NCBI GenBank assembly: GCA_964453575.1
Contig: CAYVRW010000092.1
Coordinates: forward strand, 1-8,858
Length of the DNA stretch: 8,858 bases
Direction of reading: 5' to 3'
From: JABDBK01 sp964453575
GTDB lineage: Bacteria > Pseudomonadota > Gammaproteobacteria > DSM-16500
Part shown: piece after piece, positions 1-6,800 of the stretch
How the letters are laid out: every line of letters starts with the position of its first letter
Position numbering within the stretch: the first letter of the stretch is position 1
Program-made: the position numbers and the translations under genes
Notes under the pieces: model-generated
The model's database searches: none
What the model was told of the DNA's origin: nothing
What the model saw: only the letters and a program-made list of their open reading frames with translations

Positions 1-32
1 TCCTCCAAAAAAAGCATTTGGAGGAAGGGGGG
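1..32. repeat. Hairpin-forming intergenic repeat, cut by the window edge
   Basis: A perfect 9-bp inverted repeat, TCCTCCAAA (1-9) and TTTGGAGGA (17-25), encloses a 7-nt loop, and a G-run (27-32) follows. Read on the minus strand it is a C-run, then CCTCCAAA, loop and TTTGGAGG. This resembles the pyrimidine-arm/purine-arm repeats at 8762-8796 and 8837-8852, so it is probably the inner part of a longer palindromic repeat whose other arm lies before position 1. It sits 55 bp beyond the stop codon of the last minus-strand gene and could end that transcript. Whether a U-tract follows on the minus strand cannot be seen because the window ends there. Confidence 0.6.
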
Positions 33-79
33 ACTAGAAGCTATAGCACCGTGAATACTTACGCAATATTCATGATATA

Positions 80-943
80 TCACCCCCAGTCCATGCCTCT
101 GTCTTTAGGTACGATGCGTCGCAAGGTATAAACGTCAGAATTTTTTAATTCTTCTATGAATTCAGGTAAATTTTTCCAAGGATCCCAGACAGCACTGATT
201 AGTTTTCCGGTAATGCCGTTGCTAATCGATGAAGCAAGAAAAGTGCATAAGGAAGCACCTACTGATAATGACGTGCCGCCCTGGGTGTGTTGCTTCAGTG
301 ATTGTTCATAAAATTGTTTGCCTACTTTGTCAGGGCCAGCTTGTAATATTTCATCTAATAAACGCGTGTTTAATGCTCCGGGTGCAATGGTGTTGACGTC
401 TATGTTAAATGCTTTGACTTCTTCAGCCAATGTTTCAGCAAATCGTACAACGGCTGCTTTTGAAGCTGCATAGGCACTCATGTAAGGCATAGGTTTAGTC
501 GCACCGCCACCCGAAAGAATAATGATTTTACCGCTTCTGTTTTCTTTGAAATGAGGTAAAACAGCCAGACATTGAATAACAGTTCCTTTGAGATTGATGT
601 CAATCGCGTCCGACCATTCTTTCCAATCGATTTGTTCTATGGGCCCTTTGGGACCATATATCCCGGCATTTGCAATCAGTGTATCTATTCTGCCAATTTT
701 GGTTAATGTCTCTGTCACCAATGCTTGAACTTGTTCTAAACAAGATACATCCACAGGCATGGCTAATACTTTGGAATGATTGTCAGCTAATTGAAGTAAA
801 ATTTGTTGGGCTTTATTAAGTAAATTCGTATCTCTTGCGCATATCATAATGTCTGCGCCTTCCAACACAAATTGTTTTGCGATTTCAAGTCCAAGCCCTT
901 GATTTGCGCCCGTGATAATGGCGCATTGACCTTTTAATTTCAT
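80..943 (-). CDS. Short-chain dehydrogenase/reductase (SDR), probably acting on a sugar intermediate
   Basis: A 287-residue classical SDR, predicted to be a soluble cytoplasmic NAD(P)-dependent oxidoreductase. The cofactor motif TGANQGLG is at residues 11-18, the NAG motif at 92-94, and the catalytic tetrad reads N117, S144, Y158 and K162 (YAASK). The usual PG motif after the active site is present (APGA, 187-190). All catalytic residues are intact, so it should be active. The C-terminus is longer than in FabG-like SDRs: after residue 250 comes a Trp-rich tail (WDPW, then YTLRRI, ending in DWG) that probably shapes a specific substrate pocket. The start codon overlaps the stop of the upstream dehydrogenase-like gene as ATGA (940-943), and AGGA lies 8 nt before the ATG. 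Position and coupling suggest it reduces or oxidises the same sugar intermediate as its neighbours. Substrate unknown; a fatty-acid (FabG) role is unlikely given the context and tail. Confidence 0.9.
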   Translation of the reverse strand: MKLKGQCAIITGANQGLGLEIAKQFVLEGADIMICARDTNLLNKAQQILLQLADNHSKVLAMPVDVSCLEQVQALVTETLTKIGRIDTLIANAGIYGPKGPIEQIDWKEWSDAIDINLKGTVIQCLAVLPHFKENRSGKIIILSGGGATKPMPYMSAYAASKAAVVRFAETLAEEVKAFNIDVNTIAPGALNTRLLDEILQAGPDKVGKQFYEQSLKQHTQGGTSLSVGASLCTFLASSISNGITGKLISAVWDPWKNLPEFIEELKNSDVYTLRRIVPKDRGMDWG

Positions 944-2220
944 GTTTGTTTTCCTACGGAAAAATATTTTAATCGAGCATCAAGTCCGAGCTTGGCAAGA
1001 AAGCCGCCTGGATCAAAAATGCAGGCATTATTGGTTAAAGAAATAATCTGATCCGCTGAAAGCGAGTTAAATTCCACGCATTCTGTTGAAATGATAATAG
1101 CATCAGTGTGTTGTATGGCGTCTAAAAGGCTAGGTTTAAGGTCAATGATGGTATTTAATGGATCTGGCAAATGCGTTAAATGAGGATCATAGGCAAATAA
1201 TGTTGCGCCTTGTGCATTTAACCATTGACATGTCTCAATAGCTGTTGAGCGGCGCAAGGTATCCGTTCCGGCCTTGTAAGTTAATCCTAAAGTAGTAATG
1301 GTTTTGTTTTTAATATCTTTAAAAATATCCATGATTCTGCGGCATGACCATTGTTTATGAGCGTGATTACTGTCTAATAAAGCAGAAAAAAGAGGGGTTT
1401 TTATGGTTTGCTGTTTACCTAATTGAATAAGATAATTGACATCTCGCGCTAAGGTGCCGCCTGCGATAGCATTGCCCGGTCTTAAATAGGCCTTTGGCCC
1501 GATGCGTTCTTCACTTTTTAGACCACGTTCAACTTCGCGGGCATTTGCACCCGTTTTTTCACATAGTGAAGCAAGTTCGTTAATAAATACCACTGAAGTT
1601 GCTAAAAAAGCATTGAGAGCATGTTTTGTCATTTCAGCCGATTCAATGGACATCCATATAATATTATCTGAAAAGGGCGATAACAGCTTTTCTATGATTG
1701 ATTTTTGAGATTCTTTTTCTAAACCCACGATGATGCGGTCGGGTTTTAAAAAAACATCAATGGCTTTTCCAAGGCGCAAATTTTCAGGGCTATATGCAAA
1801 AGTGATATGTTTATCATGAAAAGCTTCCGTGCATTGTTGTTGTAAACGCCGTGTGCTTCCTGCGGGTAATTGGGATGATATCAAGACAATAGCATTGTCT
1901 TGTAAGTAAGGATAAATCTCAGTTATTTGCTTTATTACAAAAGAAGTATCTGCAATATCATTATCATCCACGGGCGTATCAAATGTGATCCAAATAACTT
2001 CAGCTTGTTTAAGATCGTTTGGGTCGTTTGAAAAAATTAATCTTTTTGCTGAAGATAACAATTCGCATAGCCCTGGCTCGAAAATAGGAGGTTGATTGTT
2101 CTCAAGGTGATGGATGGTGTTAGCATCAGGATCATAAGCAACCACATCATGTCCTGACTGACTCAAGCATGCGGCTGTAACGGAGCCTAAATGCCATAAA
2201 CCCACAACCGCTACTTTCAT
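940..2220 (-). CDS. UDP-glucose/GDP-mannose dehydrogenase-family protein lacking the catalytic cysteine
   Basis: A 426-residue protein with the three-part architecture of nucleotide-sugar 6-dehydrogenases. The N-terminal Rossmann motif is GLWHLG (7-12), with D30 as the likely NAD-ribose acid. SPENLRLGKA (144-153) and PDRIIVG (160-166) match the family's PExLRxG and PDRIVIG blocks. The central helix keeps K199 and N203, the usual active-site pair. The C-terminal domain carries GLTYKAGTD (312-320) with RR (323-324). The key difference is the GGSCFPKD block: here it reads AGGTLARD (253-260), so the nucleophilic Cys is Thr256 while the Asp (D260) is kept. Classical UDP-glucose dehydrogenase needs that Cys to complete oxidation to the acid, so this protein may stop at the aldehyde, do another redox reaction, or be non-catalytic. 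GGAG lies 8 nt before the ATG. Both ends overlap neighbouring genes by four bases. The family call is firm; the reaction is open. Confidence 0.88.
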   Translation of the reverse strand: MKVAVVGLWHLGSVTAACLSQSGHDVVAYDPDANTIHHLENNQPPIFEPGLCELLSSAKRLIFSNDPNDLKQAEVIWITFDTPVDDNDIADTSFVIKQITEIYPYLQDNAIVLISSQLPAGSTRRLQQQCTEAFHDKHITFAYSPENLRLGKAIDVFLKPDRIIVGLEKESQKSIIEKLLSPFSDNIIWMSIESAEMTKHALNAFLATSVVFINELASLCEKTGANAREVERGLKSEERIGPKAYLRPGNAIAGGTLARDVNYLIQLGKQQTIKTPLFSALLDSNHAHKQWSCRRIMDIFKDIKNKTITTLGLTYKAGTDTLRRSTAIETCQWLNAQGATLFAYDPHLTHLPDPLNTIIDLKPSLLDAIQHTDAIIISTECVEFNSLSADQIISLTNNACIFDPGGFLAKLGLDARLKYFSVGKQT

Positions 2221-3173
2221 GTTCTAGTCTCCAATACCCATGGATTTTGTTGTAAATAAGTTAGTGTTTGTAAAATGCCTTCCCGTACGCTTAATTTTGG
2301 CTTCCATCCTAAATTTCTAATGCGTGAACAATCAAGGAAAATAAATGGATTATCACCAATCCATCCTCTATCGCCGCCGGTATATATTTTTTTAGGAGTT
2401 AACTTTAAATAATCACAAATCCATCCTATCGAATCATCCACTTCACAATATTCATCCGTGCCTAGATTGAAAATGTTAATTTTATCCTGGGATTTATGTA
2501 TCGCATATAACATCGCATCGAGACAGTCTTGAATATAAAGGTAAGATTTACGCTGTTTTCCATTACCTAATATCGTTAATTGTTTAGGATCAGTGAGTAA
2601 TTGTTTGAAAAAATCAAATACATGTCCATGGGTATAACGTTCACCTAATATAGATACAAAACGAAATATATAAGCTTGGAAACTAAATCCTTCGCAATAG
2701 GCTTGAATAAGTCCTTCAGCAGCAAGCTTGGAAGCGCCATATAATGACGTTTGAATAGGAAAGGAAGCGTGCTCCGGTGTTGGAATAACATCGGCTTCGC
2801 CATAAATAGATCCTGTTGAGGCAAAAGCTATTTTTTTTACTTTATTTGCCCGCATAGCTTCTAATACGTTGAAGGTCACTATAGTATTTTGTTCTAAATC
2901 TCTATGAGGATGATGTGTTCCAAAACGCACGTCTGCATTGGCAGCCATATGAAAAACAAAATCCACGTCTTTCATGGATTGCGTTAAGATGTCGCCATTT
3001 AATAAATCATTTTCAACCAGGCTAAATTGAGGTGATTTTTTAGCGTTTTCTAAAAAGCTATGTATTCCAGTCGAAAAGTTATCATAGCCTATAACTTCAT
3101 GGCCTAAATCTAATAATTTATCAGTTAAATTGCTGCCAATAAAACCGGCGCAACCTGTAATGAAGTATCGCAT
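2217..3173 (-). CDS. NAD-dependent nucleotide-sugar epimerase/dehydratase (extended SDR)
   Basis: A 318-residue extended SDR, the usual length for GalE-like UDP-sugar epimerases and related dehydratases. The NAD motif TGCAGFIG is at 6-13, D31 is the likely adenosine-ribose ligand, and HMAANADV is at 75-82. The catalytic block STGSIYG (119-125) supplies T120, and Y145/K149 form YxxxK (YGASK). RFVSILGER (171-179) and GNGKQRKSYLYIQD (203-216) are typical of UDP-hexose 4-epimerase-like enzymes of polysaccharide clusters. The ATG at 3173 is preferred over an in-frame ATG at 3227 because it has AAGGA 7 nt upstream, begins directly at the first beta strand (MRYFITG) and avoids a 34-nt overlap with the upstream methyltransferase. 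Its stop overlaps the next gene's ATG (2217-2220). Likely role: epimerising a UDP- or GDP-hexose for the locus's glycan. Sequence alone does not separate 4-epimerase from 4,6-dehydratase, but no dehydratase-type D-E pair follows the Thr, which favours epimerase. Confidence 0.88.
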   Translation of the reverse strand: MRYFITGCAGFIGSNLTDKLLDLGHEVIGYDNFSTGIHSFLENAKKSPQFSLVENDLLNGDILTQSMKDVDFVFHMAANADVRFGTHHPHRDLEQNTIVTFNVLEAMRANKVKKIAFASTGSIYGEADVIPTPEHASFPIQTSLYGASKLAAEGLIQAYCEGFSFQAYIFRFVSILGERYTHGHVFDFFKQLLTDPKQLTILGNGKQRKSYLYIQDCLDAMLYAIHKSQDKINIFNLGTDEYCEVDDSIGWICDYLKLTPKKIYTGGDRGWIGDNPFIFLDCSRIRNLGWKPKLSVREGILQTLTYLQQNPWVLETRT

Positions 3174-3180
3174 TGGAGAT

Positions 3181-3185
3181 TCCTT
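3181..3185 (-). promoter_or_regulatory. Ribosome binding site deciding the epimerase start
   Basis: AAGGA on the minus strand, 7 nt before the ATG at 3173-3171, in the 20-bp gap after the methyltransferase stop. It supports the shorter epimerase start over the in-frame ATG at 3227. Confidence 0.65.
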
Positions 3186-3193
3186 TTTATAGC

Positions 3194-3907
3194 TCACGCT
3201 CTTGGGCGTAATGTTATGCCAATGCACAAGTTTAAATTGATACTAGGGATAATAAAAGGAAAATAACTTTTTTGTAGAACGGTAAAATACGGCGCAAGTT
3301 CTTCTAAAATTTCATGCGGCTTATTCAGATGCTCTCGTTCAATAAACCATCGATAAGATTGTTTATAGCGTTTTTCAAAAATTCGCTGCGCAGAAACTTT
3401 TCTTGCGAGTGAGTACATGAATCCACCTTCGCATGGAATAACGATAGAGAAGGTTCCGCGCTCCTTATGGCATAATCGGTGCATTTCTTTAATAGCTTTA
3501 GGTAAATTAGGCAGGTGTTCTAACACATGGATGGCAAGTACACGATCAAAATAATCATTAGGAAAGTCCAATTTTTCTTGGCAATCACCCACTTTTGTTG
3601 TGATTTCGGGATGATTTAGTTTTATTTGAGCAGCCATGTTTTCACGCAATTCTAAGGCCACATAATGGGATTTTTGTAGAGGAGTGAGTTTTTCATAATT
3701 AATATGTTCTCCAATACCTGCTCCAATCTCCAGTGTAGTTGTAAAACTATTGGGCGCATTTTTCACTGCATATTGATGATTAAATTTTTCTATTAGACCA
3801 TAACGAGATCGACTTGCTAGGACTTCATGCCAATGCTTCATGAAATCATGACTTATGATTTCTTGTTCTGCGGTTAATGTTTCGAGTGTCTTAGGCCATT
3901 TTTCCAT
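3194..3907 (-). CDS. SAM-dependent class I methyltransferase, likely acting on a sugar or glycan
   Basis: A 237-residue protein with a Rossmann-type SAM-binding fold. Motif I is LEIGAGIGEH (59-68). An acid at the end of strand 2 (E86, in VALELREN) should hold the SAM ribose. GDCQEKLDF (107-115) is the post-II region, and FDRVLAIHVLEHLPN (120-134) is the motif IV/VLEH block typical of Methyltransf_11-type enzymes. No membrane segment or signal peptide is seen, so it is predicted to be cytoplasmic. A basic, aromatic stretch (170-195) after the core probably forms part of an acceptor lid. The start used has AGGAG about 14 nt upstream, a long spacing, and this RBS overlaps the stop of the glycosyltransferase gene 17 bp away. 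An internal ATG (residue 23) has no convincing RBS. Its place between a glycosyltransferase and sugar-nucleotide enzymes suggests O- or N-methylation of a sugar. Substrate not determinable here. Confidence 0.85.
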   Translation of the reverse strand: MEKWPKTLETLTAEQEIISHDFMKHWHEVLASRSRYGLIEKFNHQYAVKNAPNSFTTTLEIGAGIGEHINYEKLTPLQKSHYVALELRENMAAQIKLNHPEITTKVGDCQEKLDFPNDYFDRVLAIHVLEHLPNLPKAIKEMHRLCHKERGTFSIVIPCEGGFMYSLARKVSAQRIFEKRYKQSYRWFIEREHLNKPHEILEELAPYFTVLQKSYFPFIIPSINLNLCIGITLRPRA

Positions 3908-3924
3908 AGTTAGTGATTTAGCTC

Positions 3925-4875
3925 CTATTGGATTGAAGAATCAGATTGCTTAGAAAGAATACGATCGATAATGTACATAGGTCTTTTTTTAACTTCATCG
4001 TAAATGCGTCCAATATATTCACCCATTAATCCTAAACATAATAATTGCACACCTGAAAAAAAAGATACCACTATGACTGTTGTGGATAAACCAGGCGTGA
4101 GGGGTATATTATAAAGTTTTTGCAGCAAATACCAAGCACCCAAGATAAAGCTAAATGCAGCAAGACATGCTCCGGCAATAGACATCATTTGCAGCGGTTT
4201 ACTGCTGAAACTAATTAAACCATTTAACCCAATTTTTAAAGACCCTGTGATTCTATTGTAATTTCCTTTCCCTGAATAGCGCGGATCGCGGTCATACTCG
4301 ACAAACGCTTGTTTATAACCTACATAAGCCACTAGTCCACGCAAAAATCCATGCGATTCATTAAGACTGCGTAATTCTTCAATCACACGCCTGGTCATGA
4401 TACGAAAATCACCCGTGTTACGCGGAATTTGAACATCACTTAATTTATTAATCAATTTATAACCGAAATAAGAAATGATTTTTTTAGGAATGGTTTCGCC
4501 TTGACGTGATTTGCGTTGAGCATAAACGACTTCGTAACCCTCATTTAATTTGTTATACATGGCTTCGATCAATTCCGGAGGGTCTTGCAAATCAACATCG
4601 ATGACGACGCATGCATCTCCCTTACCATATAAAATTCCAGCCATGGTGGCTGAAGGCTGGCCAAAACGCCTGGAAAATAATAAACATTTTATATGGGGAT
4701 TACGTTCTATTTCTTTTTGTATGACTTCTTCAGTATTGTCGGGGGAGGGATCTAAACAAAAAATGATTTCATAAGTTAAATGCATTTTTATTAAAACAGG
4801 CTCCATGCGTGCTAAAAAAGGCTTAATATTCGAAGCTTCTTTATACACAGGGACGATGATTGAAAGTTTTTTCAT
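3925..4875 (-). CDS. Family 2 glycosyltransferase of the GtrB/ArnC/DPM1 type (polyprenyl-phosphate sugar transferase)
   Basis: A 316-residue protein with a GT-A catalytic domain followed by two membrane segments, the standard architecture and length of GtrB-like enzymes. These move a sugar from a nucleotide donor to undecaprenyl phosphate on the cytoplasmic face. The N-terminus IIVPVYKEASNI (6-17) starts the nucleotide-binding fold. The metal-binding block is VIDVDLQDPP (91-100, D93 and D95). NTGDFR (153-158) and RYSGKGNY (199-206) match conserved acceptor-side motifs. Hydrophobic helices at about 231-251 and 264-286 are followed by the family's conserved GEYIGRIYDEVKKRP (285-299). AGGA lies 11 nt before the ATG. 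It is 39 bp downstream of the GT-C-like gene and 17 bp upstream of the methyltransferase, so the genes are surely co-transcribed. The sugar donor is unknown; neighbouring enzymes probably supply it. Glucose, a uronic acid or an amino sugar cannot be told apart. Confidence 0.92.
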   Translation of the reverse strand: MKKLSIIVPVYKEASNIKPFLARMEPVLIKMHLTYEIIFCLDPSPDNTEEVIQKEIERNPHIKCLLFSRRFGQPSATMAGILYGKGDACVVIDVDLQDPPELIEAMYNKLNEGYEVVYAQRKSRQGETIPKKIISYFGYKLINKLSDVQIPRNTGDFRIMTRRVIEELRSLNESHGFLRGLVAYVGYKQAFVEYDRDPRYSGKGNYNRITGSLKIGLNGLISFSSKPLQMMSIAGACLAAFSFILGAWYLLQKLYNIPLTPGLSTTVIVVSFFSGVQLLCLGLMGEYIGRIYDEVKKRPMYIIDRILSKQSDSSIQ

Positions 4876-4914
4876 AGTAAAATAATTCCTTCAACTAGAT
4901 AAAATCAACAAGAT

Positions 4915-6624
4915 TTAAATTTTTAACTTCCGGTTTTTTAAGGAATAAACGAGCAGAATGAGCAAAATAACCCAGGCTAGTCCAGTTAACCAATTAGACC
5001 ATTTTAAACCTGTAAACGTTGATTCTATAAGATAATGGCCGGGTTCCAGTTTTAAACCTACAAGACTTAATGGCTCATTTTTTGAATTGATAAATAAGGT
5101 TGAAACATAACGAACAGGTTGATGGTTCACTTTAATGGTTAACATTTTTGGATAATAAAGTATAGGTAACTGTGTAATATAATCCTTTTCTTTTACTGTA
5201 ATATCACAAAATGTTTTTTTACCTATTTTTTCGCAAGATTTTTCAGTGTTTGTGACAGGAATAATGTTTTGATTATACGTATGGACTTTTAATGGCATAA
5301 TTAAATAAGCTGTTTGCCCGTATCCTAAATCGGGATTATTAATAACCGTTGTAATTTCATCGCCGCTTTTTTGTGTGTTGATCCAGGAGCTTGCGTATAA
5401 AACAAGTAATAATAATCCGACAAATCCGTGTCGTATATCAAACTTATCACGAAATATCCAGGACATTGCTATGGCAAACAAAAGAGTGCCCATCCACATG
5501 ATTTGTGTGAGCAATCGATAACTAAATTGAGCGGTTCTTAATACTTTTGGAAGATGCTCCCAAAAATTAAAAGGAGAGCAAGTGGCAAAAAATGAAATAA
5601 GAAACAGGAACAACAGGGGAACGACCATAGTGCTTATTTTGATATTTTCAGTTTGATGGCGCTTATTTATAAAATAGATGACGATGCCCACAGCTAGGAT
5701 AATGGGTAATCCTACTGAAAAATATAAGTTAATGTCTGGTGGAAGCAAATGATTTCCGGGCAAAGGCATGGGACTTAGTGCTTTAGGCGTAAGTAAAGCG
5801 GGTAGCGATGTTAACCAAAAAGTAATGGGAAAATTATCAAATGTTTGGCTAATGGTAAGTTTTTCACTAAATAAGGCAATGGGTACAAAGTAATAGAATC
5901 CTAATAAAATAGAATAGGCGTAAGCTAAACCGACAAATATCAGTTGTTTAATGGAATATCGTTGATGGATGGTCATTAACAATAATAATAGAGCTAAAAA
6001 AAGTGAAGTGTAAATAAAGGTCACTATGTGGGTACTTGCAAGCAAAAACCAACTGATGGCAGTGGATATGAAAAAAAACAGATTGAATTTATGGGTGAAA
6101 TAAAGCTGTAGAGAATAATAGACAGCAATCGGTATAAATCCTTGCGCAACGGCTTCCGTAAAGTCACCCCTTGATAGAATATTAAGAAGATAATACGGTG
6201 AAAATAAATAGACTGAGGTTGATAAAACAGCAATGGATTTTGAACGTACCAATCCATAAATTAAATGATAAAAATAGATTGAGCCTAACAACATGCTTAA
6301 GGCTAATGTTAATTTTAAAGCAAAATAAGGATTTTCAGGGGTTATCCATTTATAGATTGCACCGCTTAATGTAAAGGGTACGGGTGAATAAAATTGAAAC
6401 CAGGCGTTGCCCCAGCCATTTTGTTGCCAGGGTGCTGTTCGTATAGGAAATTCTCCTTGATCCATTGCCATTTTTGCTTGAATCACGCCGCTTGTGTACA
6501 ATTTCAGCTCTGTTGAAGGTAAAAAGCGATTTGAACCAATAGGCGACAATATGGAAACAATTAATACGCCAAAAAGTAATATGACACAGATAAAGTTTTT
6601 TAAATTAAAATTTTGCTCAGTCAT
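4915..6624 (-). CDS. Multi-pass membrane protein, GT-C-like (6-pyruvoyl-tetrahydropterin synthase-related domain), predicted periplasm-facing glycosyltransferase
   Basis: A 569-residue integral membrane protein with about 11-12 hydrophobic segments by eye (roughly 11-29, 103-124, 129-150, 161-176, 181-218, 226-250, 299-319, 332-348, 372-390, 398-414 and 542-562). Features match PTPS_related/YfhO-like GT-C proteins: a large first loop with GEFPIR (57-62) and WFQFYSPVPF (75-84), then FSPYYLLNILSRGDFTEA (141-158), and later QFSYRLL (366-372). Between about residues 415 and 541 lies a beta-rich soluble domain, probably periplasmic, with two cysteines (C464, C473) that could form a disulfide. A final helix and a basic tail (KNRKLK) close the protein. 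The first-loop acidic residue expected in GT-C enzymes may be E39. AGGG is 7 nt before the ATG. It is the first gene of the operon. Likely role: transfer of a lipid-linked sugar to a surface glycan or lipid. Function is inferred from family and context, not proven. Confidence 0.75.
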   Translation of the reverse strand: MTEQNFNLKNFICVILLFGVLIVSILSPIGSNRFLPSTELKLYTSGVIQAKMAMDQGEFPIRTAPWQQNGWGNAWFQFYSPVPFTLSGAIYKWITPENPYFALKLTLALSMLLGSIYFYHLIYGLVRSKSIAVLSTSVYLFSPYYLLNILSRGDFTEAVAQGFIPIAVYYSLQLYFTHKFNLFFFISTAISWFLLASTHIVTFIYTSLFLALLLLLMTIHQRYSIKQLIFVGLAYAYSILLGFYYFVPIALFSEKLTISQTFDNFPITFWLTSLPALLTPKALSPMPLPGNHLLPPDINLYFSVGLPIILAVGIVIYFINKRHQTENIKISTMVVPLLFLFLISFFATCSPFNFWEHLPKVLRTAQFSYRLLTQIMWMGTLLFAIAMSWIFRDKFDIRHGFVGLLLLVLYASSWINTQKSGDEITTVINNPDLGYGQTAYLIMPLKVHTYNQNIIPVTNTEKSCEKIGKKTFCDITVKEKDYITQLPILYYPKMLTIKVNHQPVRYVSTLFINSKNEPLSLVGLKLEPGHYLIESTFTGLKWSNWLTGLAWVILLILLVYSLKNRKLKI

Positions 6625-6647
6625 TTAATTTCCCTGGATTTTTTAGC

Positions 6648-6656
6648 ATAATAGCA
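6648..6656 (-). promoter_or_regulatory. Candidate extended -10 promoter element for the minus-strand operon
   Basis: Read on the minus strand the bases are TGC-TATTAT, an extended -10 (TGn plus a 5/6 match to TATAAT). It would start RNA near 6641 and give a leader of about 17 nt containing the RBS at about 6632-6635. No strong -35 lies 16-18 bp upstream, which is tolerated by extended -10 promoters. Found by eye only. Confidence 0.35.
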
Positions 6657-6788
6657 CCAGATACGAGTTGCAGTTACTGGGATATTTTTTAATCGTGAAT
6701 AAGATAGTTTGTGCAATGAAAAATGTCTATATTTTTTTCTATCATGCGATTAAACCATGGACCTTCAATGTTAGAAGATACTATAAAT

Positions 6789-6793
6789 AAGGA
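6789..6793 (+). promoter_or_regulatory. Ribosome binding site deciding the start of the plus-strand gene
   Basis: AAGGA lies 7 nt before the ATG at 6801. It is the best Shine-Dalgarno match in the leader and favours this start over the in-frame ATG at 6723, which is preceded only by an A-rich run. Confidence 0.7.
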
Positions 6794-6800
6794 TAGTGTA

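Larger units (their letters stand above)
6625..6800. promoter_or_regulatory. Divergent intergenic region between the operon and the plus-strand gene
   Basis: This 176-bp stretch holds the 5' regions of both transcripts. A minus-strand extended -10 is described separately. For the plus strand, TATATT at 6728-6733 is a possible -10, but no good -35 stands at proper spacing. TATAAA at 6782-6787 is too close to the RBS to serve. The plus ORF stays open upstream to an ATG at 6723, but that extension has no RBS and no fold-like sequence, so the region is read as leader. No palindromic operator is evident. Confidence 0.5.

Noticed and set aside
52..72. Six-base inverted repeat TGAATA/TATTCA after the SDR gene
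   Set aside because: The stem is short and AT-rich with a 9-nt loop and no T-run, so it is too weak to call a terminator.
1502..1708. Small plus-strand open frame inside the dehydrogenase-family gene
   Set aside because: It lies wholly antisense to a clear family member and has no RBS or family-like features; the same holds for the open frames at 4550-4774, 6024-6257, 8184-8474 and 8332-8550, each inside a well-supported gene.
3174..3227. Longer epimerase start at 3227 adding 18 residues
   Set aside because: It overlaps the methyltransferase gene by 34 nt, the added residues do not extend the fold, and the ATG at 3173 has a good RBS at 7 nt and starts directly at the NAD-binding strand.
6718..6739. 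GAAAAA/TTTTTC inverted repeat in the divergent region
   Set aside because: Almost entirely A:T homopolymer pairing; expected by chance and not convincing as an operator or terminator.
6723..6800. Longer start for the plus-strand fusion gene adding 26 residues
   Set aside because: No RBS precedes the ATG at 6723, the extension has no recognisable character, and AAGGA sits correctly before the ATG at 6801.
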